This document shows, piece after piece, positions 1 through 7,943 of a stretch of DNA of 64,000 nt; position 1 is the stretch's first letter; every line of letters begins with the position of its first letter. The notes beneath the pieces are model-generated. The model had not been told where the DNA came from and made no database searches. It saw only the letters and a program-made list of their open reading frames with translations. Location of the stretch: positions 62,001 to 126,000 of the forward strand of contig JAHIRM010000013.1 in NCBI GenBank assembly GCA_018818595.1, in the 5' to 3' direction. This DNA comes from Bacillota bacterium. Lineage in GTDB: Bacteria; Bacillota_I; Bacilli_A; Izemoplasmatales; Hujiaoplasmataceae. The position numbers and the translations under genes were made by a program.

Positions 1-293
1 TTGGAATTGTATACGTATTATTTAGGGTGTTCGGAAAAATATTTGGAGCTTGGTTTGGATCGAAAATTACTCATGCAGAGCCAAAAATTGCCAAGTATTT
101 AGGATACGCCTTAGTGCCTCAGGCGGGAGTCGCTATTGGATTAAGTTTAATTGCAACACAAGTTTTAAATCCAGTGATGGGGGCTCAAATCCGAGCAATA
201 GTTTTATCAGCTACTCTTATTTATGAGTTAACTGGACCAATTATTACGAAAATTATTCTAAAAAAAGCTGGAGAAATTGTAGTAACTGCATAA
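1..293 (+). CDS. Cation/proton antiporter, C-terminal end (partial)
   Basis: Only the last 97 or so residues lie in the window. The frame is open from base 3 and runs into TAA at 291-293, so the GTG at 27 is internal rather than a start. The segment has two hydrophobic helices and the block VPQAGVAIGLSLIA followed by IRAIVLSATLIYELTGP. This resembles the C-terminal membrane part of bacterial Na+/H+ (Kef/CPA-type) exchangers, where a proline near the end of the helix bundle is common. The ion and the full domain architecture cannot be judged from this fragment. A terminator follows at once, so it is the last gene of its unit. Confidence 0.6.
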   Translation, partial: GIVYVLFRVFGKIFGAWFGSKITHAEPKIAKYLGYALVPQAGVAIGLSLIATQVLNPVMGAQIRAIVLSATLIYELTGPIITKIILKKAGEIVVTA

Positions 294-299
294 ATTATG

Positions 300-329
300 G
301 AAGTTGGATTTTTCCAACTTCTTTTTTTT
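300..329 (+). terminator. Rho-independent terminator after antiporter
   Basis: An 8-bp stem (GAAGTTGG / CCAACTTC) with a short A/T loop is followed by eight T. It sits 7 bp after the antiporter stop codon. Confidence 0.85.
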
Positions 330-333
330 CAGA

Positions 334-362
334 TTGTATAAATTATGATTTTATGATACAAT
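334..362 (+). promoter_or_regulatory. Putative promoter of the GH17-rimM-trmD operon
   Basis: TTGTAT at 334-339 and TACAAT at 357-362 are separated by 17 bp. They lie between the upstream terminator and the SD (AGGAGG near 373) of the glycosidase gene. Confidence 0.45.
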
Positions 363-387
363 TTTGTTGATTAGGAGGACTTGAAAA

Positions 388-1305
388 ATGATAGATTATG
401 GAAAAGCAGTATGCTACTCAGGATATAGAGAAAATCAAAGTCCAATGATGAATAAATATCCGACATATAAACAAGTACTAGAGGATTTACAAATTTTAGA
501 AAAATATTTCAATTACATTAGAATGTACGATATTTCAGAACACGTAAAGACCGTTTTACAAGTAATAAGAGAAAATAATATTTCATTAAAAGTAATGTTA
601 GGAGTAGAACCAAGAGGAGAAATATCTAATCCAAATTGTCCTTGGGGAGGACTACATTCCATAGCTGAAATCGAACACAATAAAGTATTTAATTTTACTC
701 AGTTAGACGGTGCAGCGCTTATCGCTAACGAATACAAAGACATCGTGTTTGCTGTTTCTGTAGGAAATGAATCTACTTCAGATTGGCACTCAAATTTAAT
801 GGAGCCATCTACAATTGCCAGTCATGCAAGGTATTTGAAATCTAAAATTAGTCAACCCATAACTTTTTGCGAAGGTGGATATTACTGGAAAACAAAAGGA
901 AATGAAATTGCAAAAGAAGTTGACTTTATAAGCATACATTCTTACCCTTTGTGGTTAAGAGTTCCTCTTGAAAAAGCAGTAGAAACGACCCTTCGTGATT
1001 ATCAAGAAAACAAAGATCTTTATCCTGACAAACAAATTATATTTACAGAATTTGGTTGGGCTTCCAAAGCAAATGAAAAAATGGATTCAACTCAAGCCAA
1101 TGAAGAATTCCAAAGTATCTATTTTGAACAAATGGAAAAATGGAGCGAAACTTCTCAAGTAATCATGTTTGTTTTTGAAGCATTCGATGAACCTTGGAAG
1201 GGATCAAAGGATCTTTTAGAACCAGAGAAACATTGGGGTATTTTTAATGTGGATCGGACTCCAAAATTATATTATCAAAAACATAGCATGTTAAGAAAAG
1301 AGTGA
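388..1305 (+). CDS. GH17-like glycoside hydrolase, cytoplasmic
   Basis: The 305-aa product looks like a (beta/alpha)8-barrel glycosidase of the GH17 / glucan endo-1,3-beta-glucosidase type. VGNE at 125-128 supplies a candidate acid/base Glu128 and TEFGW at 220-224 a candidate nucleophile Glu221, with IRMYD near residue 44 at an early strand. There is no signal peptide or membrane segment, so it should act inside the cell, perhaps on an imported or storage beta-glucan; that role is inference. A good SD (AGGAGG) lies about 10 bp upstream. Its stop codon overlaps the start of rimM (TGATG), so the two are probably translationally coupled, an unusual partner for a ribosome-maturation gene. Confidence 0.7.
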   Translation: MIDYGKAVCYSGYRENQSPMMNKYPTYKQVLEDLQILEKYFNYIRMYDISEHVKTVLQVIRENNISLKVMLGVEPRGEISNPNCPWGGLHSIAEIEHNKVFNFTQLDGAALIANEYKDIVFAVSVGNESTSDWHSNLMEPSTIASHARYLKSKISQPITFCEGGYYWKTKGNEIAKEVDFISIHSYPLWLRVPLEKAVETTLRDYQENKDLYPDKQIIFTEFGWASKANEKMDSTQANEEFQSIYFEQMEKWSETSQVIMFVFEAFDEPWKGSKDLLEPEKHWGIFNVDRTPKLYYQKHSMLRKE

Positions 1306-1814
1306 TGAAATTGAAAACAATTTTAATTGGTAAAATTGTTAATACACATGGATTAAAAGGAGAAGTCAAAGTTGTCGCGACGACAGATTTTAAAGATGAA
1401 AGATACAACCCTTTACATCCGTTGTATCTAAAACAAGGTGACATATCCGTAAAGGTACATGTAAAAAAATACAGAGTTCTTAAAGGATTTGATTTATTAA
1501 CTTTTGAAGGGTTAGAAGATATAAATGCTGTAGAAAAATTTAAAGGATTTGATTTATATTCTGAAGATTTTGAAATAAAAGCATTACATCCAAATGAATT
1601 CCATGTTGATGATTTACTTCATTTACAAGTTTTTCAACAAGGAATTCTAAAAGGAACTGTCGTTCAAATCAAAGGGTTTCCTCAAGGAGATTACCTTGAT
1701 GTATTAAAATTAGATAAGACGCATGCTCTTATTCCTTTTCGAGATGAATTTGTGCTTGTTGTAGATCTGAAAACGAAACGAATTGAAATTGTCGAAATGG
1801 AAGGATTATTATGA
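1305..1814 (+). CDS. rimM: Ribosome maturation factor RimM
   Basis: RimM binds ribosomal protein S19 in the 30S head and assists late 16S rRNA processing. The 169-aa product has the diagnostic N-terminal block [15 protein letters not shown] at residues 9-23 and a C-terminal PRC-barrel part that includes HVDDLL. I start at the ATG at 1305, which overlaps the previous stop as TGATG, rather than the GTG three bases earlier. It overlaps trmD by 4 bp (ATGA). RimM-trmD-rplS is the usual bacterial order, but rpsP, which often comes first, is not here. Confidence 0.93.
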   Translation: MKLKTILIGKIVNTHGLKGEVKVVATTDFKDERYNPLHPLYLKQGDISVKVHVKKYRVLKGFDLLTFEGLEDINAVEKFKGFDLYSEDFEIKALHPNEFHVDDLLHLQVFQQGILKGTVVQIKGFPQGDYLDVLKLDKTHALIPFRDEFVLVVDLKTKRIEIVEMEGLL

Positions 1815-2497
1815 AAATTACCATTTTGAGCTTATTTCCAGAGATGTTTACAGGAATTTTTTCAGAATCGATTTTAAAAAGAGCACAAGAAGATAGTAAA
1901 GTATCTATTGAAATCATTAATTTTCGAGATTTTTCATTAGATAAACACAAAAAAGTAGATGATTATGCTTTTGGTGGAGGACCTGGAATGCTTTTATCGG
2001 TCGAACCCATTTATAATGCTTTGATTAGTATAGAAGGTTATTTTGATGCTTGGAAAATTTTACTTACGCCTCAAGGAATACCCTACCATCAAGAAGTTGC
2101 AAAAAAATACGCGCTAAAAGAGCATTTAATCCTAATATGTGGACATTATGAAGGCTTTGATGAACGAATTCGGGCTTTTGTGGATGAAGAAGTATCCATT
2201 GGTGATTTTGTTTTAACTGGCGGAGAAATCGCAGCTATGACAATTATTGATAGTGTCGTGAGACTTCTTCCGGATGTCTTAGGCTCAGAAGAATCTTTTA
2301 CCCAAGATTCATTTTATGAAGGCTTACTTGAATATCCACAATATACAAGACCTCAAGAATTTATGGGAATAAAAGTACCAGACGTCTTAATCAGTGGAAA
2401 TCATCAAGAAATCGAAAAATGGAGAAAAGAAGAATCATTAAAAAGAACAAAAGAAAGAAGACCAGACCTTCTTCAAAAAACAAAGAAAAAAGATTGA
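1811..2497 (+). CDS. trmD: tRNA (guanine-N1-)-methyltransferase TrmD
   Basis: TrmD uses S-adenosylmethionine to make m1G37 in tRNAs that read CNN and some other codons, which prevents +1 frameshifting. The 228-aa product has [12 protein letters not shown] (50-61), GHYEGFDER (111-119) and [10 protein letters not shown] (130-139), the trefoil-knot SAM-binding motifs of the SPOUT family. It overlaps rimM by 4 bp. The C-terminus is very Lys/Arg-rich, which is plausible for a tRNA-binding tail. Length is near the family norm of about 240 aa. Confidence 0.96.
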   Translation: MKITILSLFPEMFTGIFSESILKRAQEDSKVSIEIINFRDFSLDKHKKVDDYAFGGGPGMLLSVEPIYNALISIEGYFDAWKILLTPQGIPYHQEVAKKYALKEHLILICGHYEGFDERIRAFVDEEVSIGDFVLTGGEIAAMTIIDSVVRLLPDVLGSEESFTQDSFYEGLLEYPQYTRPQEFMGIKVPDVLISGNHQEIEKWRKEESLKRTKERRPDLLQKTKKKD

Positions 2498-2523
2498 TTT
2501 CAACTATAAATTATGATATAATA

Positions 2524-2598
2524 CGTACCGCTGTTAAGAATAGCATTATCAATCCAATGTTCCGCTGGTTTTCTTCAAGAACGCTGGGTAAAAGTAGA
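2524..2598 (+). promoter_or_regulatory. Putative L19 leader (r-protein autoregulatory RNA)
   Basis: The 110-bp gap between trmD and rplS contains CCGCTGGT followed about 16 bases later by ACGCTGGGTA just before the SD. This resembles, from memory, the L19 leader motif found before rplS in low-GC Gram-positives, where L19 is thought to bind its own mRNA. A covariance-model search would be needed to confirm it. Confidence 0.5.
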
Positions 2599-2611
2599 GG
2601 AGTTGACCAAT

Positions 2612-2959
2612 ATGTCGCAGCAAATTATTTCGCAAGTTACACAGGAATTCATTAAGAATGATATTCCAACTTTCCGTCCTGGAGATACTGTAAAAGTATC
2701 AGTTAAGATTAAGGAAGGAAACCGTGAACGTATTCAAATTTTCGAAGGGCTTTGTATTAAAAAGCAAGGCGGAGGCGTTAGCGAAACATTTACCGTAAGA
2801 AAAATGTCTTATGGAATAGGTGTTGAAAGAACGTTTGCAGTTCATTCTCCCGTCATCGATAAAATTGAAGTTGCTCGTCACGGAAAAGTACGTCGTGCTC
2901 ACTTGGGATACATTCGCGGATTATCTGCAAAAGCATCACGTATTAAAGAAAGAAGATAA
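2612..2959 (+). CDS. rplS: 50S ribosomal protein L19
   Basis: L19 sits at the interface of the 50S and 30S subunits. The 115-aa product has the family features throughout, including [29 protein letters not shown] and the basic end [11 protein letters not shown]. The ATG at 2612 is chosen over the TTG at 2603 because AGAGGAG lies just upstream at the right spacing and the family begins MxxxII. It follows the likely L19 leader and is closed by a terminator. Confidence 0.96.
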   Translation: MSQQIISQVTQEFIKNDIPTFRPGDTVKVSVKIKEGNRERIQIFEGLCIKKQGGGVSETFTVRKMSYGIGVERTFAVHSPVIDKIEVARHGKVRRAHLGYIRGLSAKASRIKERR

Positions 2960-2965
2960 CATTTT

Positions 2966-2998
2966 AAAAAAAGACAATCATAAAATTGTCTTTTTTTC
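2966..2998 (+). terminator. Rho-independent terminator after rplS
   Basis: The stem AAAGACAAT / ATTGTCTTT with a 6-base loop is followed by a T-rich run. It ends the rimM-trmD-rplS unit. Confidence 0.85.
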
Positions 2999-3045
2999 TT
3001 GAAATGTAACAAAATGAAAAATTTTCATAAAATAAGTCAAAGCCA

Positions 3046-3074
3046 TTGAAACCACTTGTTTTTAATGGTAAAAT
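3046..3074 (+). promoter_or_regulatory. Promoter of ccpA-like gene
   Basis: TTGAAA (3046-3051) and TAAAAT (3069-3074) have an exact 17-bp spacer. The ATG at 3056, upstream in the same frame as the regulator, falls inside this promoter, which supports the later start at 3107. Confidence 0.65.
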
Positions 3075-3106
3075 ATGACAAAAGAAAAGAAAGGGTTGGG
3101 ATCATT

Positions 3107-4114
3107 ATGAATAAAGCTACAATTTATAATGTTGCTTATGCCGCAAATGTATCGCTTGCAACGGTTTCAAGAACCTTGAATAATCCACAAAAGGTTAAAC
3201 CAGAAACAAGAGATAGAGTGCTTCGCATCATTAAAGAACTAGGATACAAACCCAATGCTTTCGCTAAAGGTCTAGCAAGCAAGAAGAGTACAACGGTAGC
3301 TGTGATTGTGCCAGACATGTCGAGAGCATCGGTCGCGGAAATGCTTAATGGAATTGCTGTTGAAGCTCGCAAATATAATTATTCACTGTTGATTTATGTT
3401 TTAAAAGATGAAAAACTTGAAGAATCAGAAATGCTAAAAGAAGTTGTTGCAAGTCAAGTAGATGGAATCTTATATTTAAATGATGAAATTAATGAGCAAC
3501 AATATACAATGCTAAATATCATTCAAGATGAATACAAAGTACCAATTGTATTAGCAAACACACTATATCCTTATGATAATAAACTAGTTACAGTATGTAT
3601 TGACTACTTTAAAGCCGCTTATGAAATTACAAGTAGATTAATTCAAGCAGGTAGAAAAAACATCTATCTTTTGACTACAGCTAGAAAATACATGGTAAAT
3701 GATTTAAAAGAAGAAGGATATTTAAAAGCAGTCAAAGAAGCAAATTTAGATACAAATATTATTCGCACAAGCGGAGATATCATTGTCAACACGGTTCATT
3801 TCAATGAATTATTTAAAGATGTAGGTAAACAAATTGATGGAGTGATTGCCGTAAGAGATTCTATCGCAGTATCGTTTATCAATACTATGATTGAAAAAGG
3901 CAAACATATTCCAAAAGACATAAGTGTTTATGGATTCCAAAACACTAAATATGCATCTCTTTGTAGACCAAAATTATCTTGTGTAGATATCCCAATTATT
4001 GATATTGGCGCAAAAGCGATGGCTTTATTAAAACGAGAAATCGATGGAGATTCTGTTGAAGTAAAATTTAATGTATTGCCACATAACATTATTGAACGAA
4101 ATACAACTAAATAA
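3107..4114 (+). CDS. ccpA: LacI-family regulator, probable catabolite control protein CcpA
   Basis: The 335-aa product is a LacI/GalR repressor with an N-terminal helix-turn-helix (residues 5-24, ATIYNVAYAANVSLATVSR) and a hinge, NAFAKGLASKKS (50-61). A periplasmic-binding-protein-like core follows. Hinge wording, length and the C-terminal LPHNIIERNTTK strongly recall Bacillus CcpA, which binds Hpr-Ser-P and represses or activates carbon genes at cre sites. The family is certain, but the CcpA identity is inference because paralogues share these motifs. The start follows the promoter at 3046-3074. It stands alone before the tyrS T-box, and I saw no terminator between them. Confidence 0.7.
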   Translation: MNKATIYNVAYAANVSLATVSRTLNNPQKVKPETRDRVLRIIKELGYKPNAFAKGLASKKSTTVAVIVPDMSRASVAEMLNGIAVEARKYNYSLLIYVLKDEKLEESEMLKEVVASQVDGILYLNDEINEQQYTMLNIIQDEYKVPIVLANTLYPYDNKLVTVCIDYFKAAYEITSRLIQAGRKNIYLLTTARKYMVNDLKEEGYLKAVKEANLDTNIIRTSGDIIVNTVHFNELFKDVGKQIDGVIAVRDSIAVSFINTMIEKGKHIPKDISVYGFQNTKYASLCRPKLSCVDIPIIDIGAKAMALLKREIDGDSVEVKFNVLPHNIIERNTTK

Positions 4115-4119
4115 AACAA

Positions 4120-4320
4120 AGAGTAAGCTAAGTAAGATCTATTAAGATACATATTAGAGATTTGGTGGGTGGTGAAAACCAAAATCTTTTTAGAACTGAA
4201 ATACACTTATGAGTTTCTGGAAAACAGACGGTAAATCCGTTATCTTTTGAAGTGCACTTAGGTGAATTAAGGTGGTACCGCGGTTTAAATCGTCCTTTAT
4301 ATTAAGGGGCGATTTTTCTT
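4120..4320 (+). promoter_or_regulatory. T-box leader of tyrS (specifier UAC, Tyr)
   Basis: The leader has the AGAGA-type stem I element near 4156, a specifier TAC at 4202-4204 followed by A, and the T-box sequence AAGGTGGTACCGCGG at 4269-4283. It ends in an intrinsic terminator whose arms (AAATCGTCCTT and AAGGGGCGATTT) flank a short loop before T-rich sequence. Uncharged tRNA-Tyr should stabilise the antiterminator and turn on tyrS. No clear promoter was seen right upstream, so it may be read from ccpA. Confidence 0.92.
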
Positions 4321-4354
4321 TTATTTTAGAGTTATTTTAGAAAGGGTGGAGACT

Positions 4355-5593
4355 ATGAACTTATTTGAAGATTTAAAATGGAGAGGATTAGTATATGATA
4401 CAACCGATCCAAATGTAGAAAACGTATTAAATAACGAAAAATTAACATTCTATTTGGGTGCTGACCCAACAGCAGATAGTTTACATGTAGGGCATCTTTT
4501 AGCATACTTAGTTGCGAAAAGGTTGATGGATTATGGGCATAAACCAATCCTGTTAATCGGTGGAGGAACTGGATTAATTGGAGATCCAAGTTTTAAAAGT
4601 CAAGAACGTCAATTGTTAACAATAGAAGAATCGCTGAAAAATGGCGAAGGAATCTTAAAGCAAGTTAAAAACTTGCTTCCAACAGCGTCTATGGTAAATA
4701 ATTATGATTGGATTTCTTCTTTAAATGCCATTGAATTTTTAAGAGACATTGGAAAACATTTCAATGTATCCTATATGATGAGTAAAGATTCGGTGAAATC
4801 AAGAATAGAAAACGGTATCTCATTTACGGAATTCGCATATCAAATTGTACAAGCATGGGATTTTGAGTATTTATTTGCAAACAAAAACTGTAATATGCAA
4901 ATAGGCGGACAAGATCAATGGGGAAACATTACTTCAGGTCTAGAATTGATACGCAAAATGCATGGGTTTGAAAGCAAAGCCTATGGGTTTACCTTTCCTC
5001 TTGTAACCAAAGCGGATGGAACGAAATTCGGGAAATCAGAGTCAGGGTCTGTATGGTTAGATTCTGCCCGAACTTCAGTTTATGATTTTTATCAATATTG
5101 GATTAATACAGCAGATGATGATGTTTTGATGCGCTTAAAACAATTTTCATTTTTATCGAGAGAAACCATTGAAGAATTAGAATTAGAGGTTAAAAAAAAT
5201 CCGCATCTTCGAAATGCTCAAAAAAAATTAGCAGAAGAAGTAACGACTCTTGTTCATGGAGATGACGCTTATAAAGAAGCTTTGAAAATATCTGAAGCTT
5301 TATTTAGTGGAGAAATTAAAGATTTAACTGTTTCAGAAATCCGAATGGGTTTTAAAGAATTGTTGTCATTTGAAACTTCTAAAGAAGAATTGTTAGTGGA
5401 TTTACTTCTGAAAGTGGATTTAGCTTCTTCTAAAAGACAAGCTCGTGAATTTATACAAAATGGAGCAATTACCATTAATGGAGAAAAAGAAACTAATCTA
5501 GATTTTGTCGTAATAAAAGCAAATGCCATAGGGAATACCTATACCATTCTTCGAAAAGGCAAGAAAAAATATGCAGTAGTTACGCACAAATAA
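4355..5593 (+). CDS. tyrS: Tyrosyl-tRNA synthetase
   Basis: This class I synthetase charges tRNA-Tyr. The 412-aa product has HVGH (44-47) for the HIGH motif, KFGKS (224-228) for KMSKS and GGQDQWGNI near 184 for tyrosine binding. Its C-terminal S4-like RNA-binding domain includes KRQAREFIQNGAITINGE. The ATG at 4355 is preferred over the in-frame GTG at 4346, which lies within the SD AGGGTGGAG. Expression is controlled by the T-box just upstream. Confidence 0.96.
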   Translation: MNLFEDLKWRGLVYDTTDPNVENVLNNEKLTFYLGADPTADSLHVGHLLAYLVAKRLMDYGHKPILLIGGGTGLIGDPSFKSQERQLLTIEESLKNGEGILKQVKNLLPTASMVNNYDWISSLNAIEFLRDIGKHFNVSYMMSKDSVKSRIENGISFTEFAYQIVQAWDFEYLFANKNCNMQIGGQDQWGNITSGLELIRKMHGFESKAYGFTFPLVTKADGTKFGKSESGSVWLDSARTSVYDFYQYWINTADDDVLMRLKQFSFLSRETIEELELEVKKNPHLRNAQKKLAEEVTTLVHGDDAYKEALKISEALFSGEIKDLTVSEIRMGFKELLSFETSKEELLVDLLLKVDLASSKRQAREFIQNGAITINGEKETNLDFVVIKANAIGNTYTILRKGKKKYAVVTHK

Positions 5594-5620
5594 AAAATGG
5601 AGTATAAACTCCATTTTTTT
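5593..5620. terminator. Bidirectional terminator between tyrS and zntA-like gene
   Basis: A 12-bp stem (AAAAAATGGAGT / ACTCCATTTTTT) with an ATAA loop carries A and T tracts on both sides. It serves the two convergent genes. Confidence 0.85.
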
Positions 5621-5626
5621 TATTCT

Positions 5627-7744
5627 TTACACGTGAAGATATTTTTTTTGATAGATAATTCTTAAAGCGTTTAAAACACATAAAAGAGCTACTCCAACAT
5701 CGGCAAATATAGATAGCCACATCCACATAAATCCAATGGATGATAATACTAAGAAAATTAATTTGACCAACATAGAGAATACAATGTTTTCGGTTGCAAT
5801 TCTTCTTGTCTTCTTCGCAATACGAATAGCTTTGTCTAATAAACGAATATCATTGTTGATAATTATAATATCAGAGACTTCAATTGCTAAATCGCTTGCA
5901 GACCCCATAGAAACGCCAATGTCAGCATTTTTAAGTAAAGGGGCGTCATTGATACCATCTCCAACAAAAAGACTTACAGAGTTGGTTCGAATGGCATTGA
6001 ATTTTTCTAATTTTTGTTCTGGTAATAATTCAGCGTAATATTCAATTCCACCTAATTTATTTGCAATCTCTTTTGCAGATTCTTCGTTATCGCCTGTTAG
6101 CATAACTGTGTCGTATTTCTTTGTGAAAGAACGAATGGTCTCCATGGAAGTTTCTTTTAGCTCGTCTTTTACAACAACATAGCCTAAATATTTTCCATCT
6201 AATGCAATAAATGTATAGGATCCAACGGGTAGTTTTTCATCTTTTACTACGATATTATTGTTTTCTAAAAAGCGTCTACTTCCTGCAAGTAATGGAACTT
6301 TTCCAATTCGACCTTTTATTCCATAACCAGGAACTTCTTCCACGTGCTTTACATCGTAGATTGGTTTTTTATTATAATCTACTATTGCTTCCGCAATAGG
6401 ATGATTTGAAAATCGTTCAATTGAAGCGGCAACTCTTAAGGTTTCTTCATCTGTAAACTCTTGTACAAAGAATGACCCATAGGTTAAAGTGCCTGTTTTA
6501 TCCAAAGCAATTGTTTGGACATCGGTTAAGGTATGTAAATAAGTAGAACCTTTAAATAATATACCATTTTTGGCCGCAGAGCCAATTCCTGCATAATAAG
6601 ATAATGGAACAGATAATACCAAAGAACAAGGGCAAGAAATGACTAAGAAAATAGCTGCTCTGTAAATATATCCAGTGTCTGTAGATACATGAGTGGGGTC
6701 AAAAATTAGTCCGTATATTACTAGCAAAGATGCTAAGCCTACAACAATTGGAGTGTATATCCTAGCGAATTTTGTGATGAACATTTCAGGTTTTGACTTA
6801 TTGTTTGTGGAATTTTCAATTAAATCAATAATCTTTGCAAGAGTAGAATCATTATATTCTTTCATTGCTTTTATATGAATGACGTTACCAACGTTTATAT
6901 TTCCACTTAAGATTTCAGAACCAACATCAACTCTTTTTAATTTGGTTTCTCCAGTAAGTTCACTTGTGTTTAAACTCGAAGAACCAAGAATGACTTCTCC
7001 ATCAACTGGAATTCTTTCCCCATTTTTAATCACTAGAATATCGCCTATTTTGATTTGCAAGGGATCTTTAACAATAATCTTATTATCGATTAAAACATTC
7101 GCGTATTCTACTTTAATATTCATTAAGGAAGAAATCTCATTTTTTGATTTTTGAACAGCTCTAGATTGAAGATGTTCTCCAATAGAATAGAGAATAACAA
7201 CTGCAATGCTTTCTTCAAATTTACCAATAAACATTGCGGCAAAGGTAGCAATAATCATTAAAGTGTTTTCATTTAAAATATTAAAATTTCGAATTCCTTT
7301 CATTTGTAAAACAACTAATTTAGAAATTAAAAAAGAGTATCCAATCCAATAAAGAATCGTGATAGTTAAATCATCAAGAGAAAGATAATTTGTATCCAGT
7401 ATCTTATTTATTAAAGGAAAAACTCGGTAGGAGAAGAAAGCGAAAAGAATGATAATCATTCCGATAAGTACCAAAAGATATTCTTTTAAAAAGTTCGGTT
7501 TTTTAATTTGAATTTTCTGTTCAAAATAATGTGTAATGATGTTATCTTCTAATAAATCAACGATACTTTTTATATCTTTTAGTGCTTTATCTTCATTATA
7601 GTCTTCTTTAAAATCGACCATTAAAATTTGGTTTGCATAATTAAAACTTGCACTATTTACATATGGAAGTCTTGAAGTTCTTCTTTCGACTTTAGCAATG
7701 CAATTTGAACAAGTTAAGTTCTTCATTACAATTTTTCGTATCAT
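5627..7744 (-). CDS. Heavy-metal P1B-type ATPase, Zn/Cd/Pb class
   Basis: This is a membrane pump that exports soft divalent metals using ATP. The 705-aa product has an N-terminal HMA domain with CSNC (12-15), then paired membrane helices and an actuator TGET (264-267). The metal-channel motif CPC (371-373) is followed by SLVLSVPLS, then DKTGTLT (415-421, phosphorylated Asp415), HP (448-449) and GDGINDAP (595-602). A CPC with downstream Ser-Val-Pro fits the ZntA/CadA subgroup rather than CopA. AAGGAGT lies 8 bp before the ATG. A promoter and a long inverted repeat (7831-7858) sit upstream. No metalloregulator gene is adjacent. Confidence 0.9.
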   Translation of the reverse strand: MIRKIVMKNLTCSNCIAKVERRTSRLPYVNSASFNYANQILMVDFKEDYNEDKALKDIKSIVDLLEDNIITHYFEQKIQIKKPNFLKEYLLVLIGMIIILFAFFSYRVFPLINKILDTNYLSLDDLTITILYWIGYSFLISKLVVLQMKGIRNFNILNENTLMIIATFAAMFIGKFEESIAVVILYSIGEHLQSRAVQKSKNEISSLMNIKVEYANVLIDNKIIVKDPLQIKIGDILVIKNGERIPVDGEVILGSSSLNTSELTGETKLKRVDVGSEILSGNINVGNVIHIKAMKEYNDSTLAKIIDLIENSTNNKSKPEMFITKFARIYTPIVVGLASLLVIYGLIFDPTHVSTDTGYIYRAAIFLVISCPCSLVLSVPLSYYAGIGSAAKNGILFKGSTYLHTLTDVQTIALDKTGTLTYGSFFVQEFTDEETLRVAASIERFSNHPIAEAIVDYNKKPIYDVKHVEEVPGYGIKGRIGKVPLLAGSRRFLENNNIVVKDEKLPVGSYTFIALDGKYLGYVVVKDELKETSMETIRSFTKKYDTVMLTGDNEESAKEIANKLGGIEYYAELLPEQKLEKFNAIRTNSVSLFVGDGINDAPLLKNADIGVSMGSASDLAIEVSDIIIINNDIRLLDKAIRIAKKTRRIATENIVFSMLVKLIFLVLSSIGFMWMWLSIFADVGVALLCVLNALRIIYQKKYLHV

Positions 7745-7808
7745 ATATATGTACTCCTTAGATGAAAGGCTCTAATATGGATTGTTTTTGATTTTACACC
7801 TTATTCTT

Positions 7809-7836
7809 ATTATACGTTTTAAAAGCAAATTGTCAA
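7809..7836 (-). promoter_or_regulatory. Promoter of the metal ATPase gene
   Basis: On the minus strand TTGACA (7836-7831) and TATAAT (7814-7809) are separated by 16 bp. Both boxes match the sigma-A consensus exactly. Confidence 0.75.
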
Positions 7837-7858
7837 ATACTTCTAGAGTATCTTGACA
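7831..7858. promoter_or_regulatory. Inverted-repeat operator candidate over the ATPase -35 box
   Basis: TGTCAAATACT and AGTATCTTGACA flank a TCTAG centre, forming an almost perfect dyad with one extra base in the right arm. Its left half coincides with the -35 box of the metal ATPase promoter, so a bound repressor would block RNA polymerase. The binding protein is unknown; an ArsR/CadC or Zur-like metalloregulator is an inference from the target gene. Confidence 0.5.
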
Positions 7859-7892
7859 GAAATTCAACATAAAGCTTTTCCATTCTTAGTGT

Positions 7893-7920
7893 TTGCAAAT
7901 GAGGCTTCATGTGATAGAAT
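7893..7920 (+). promoter_or_regulatory. Promoter of pepV
   Basis: TTGCAA (7893-7898) and TAGAAT (7915-7920) are 16 bp apart, and a TGA triplet before the -10 gives an extended -10. The pepV ATG lies 24 bp downstream. Confidence 0.55.
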
Positions 7921-7943
7921 AGTATAGGTGAGGAGTTGAGTAT

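Noticed and set aside
2419-2655. 78-codon frame across the trmD end and rplS leader
   Set aside because: Low-complexity Lys/Arg start in the trmD tail and no family; the L19 leader and rplS explain the region.
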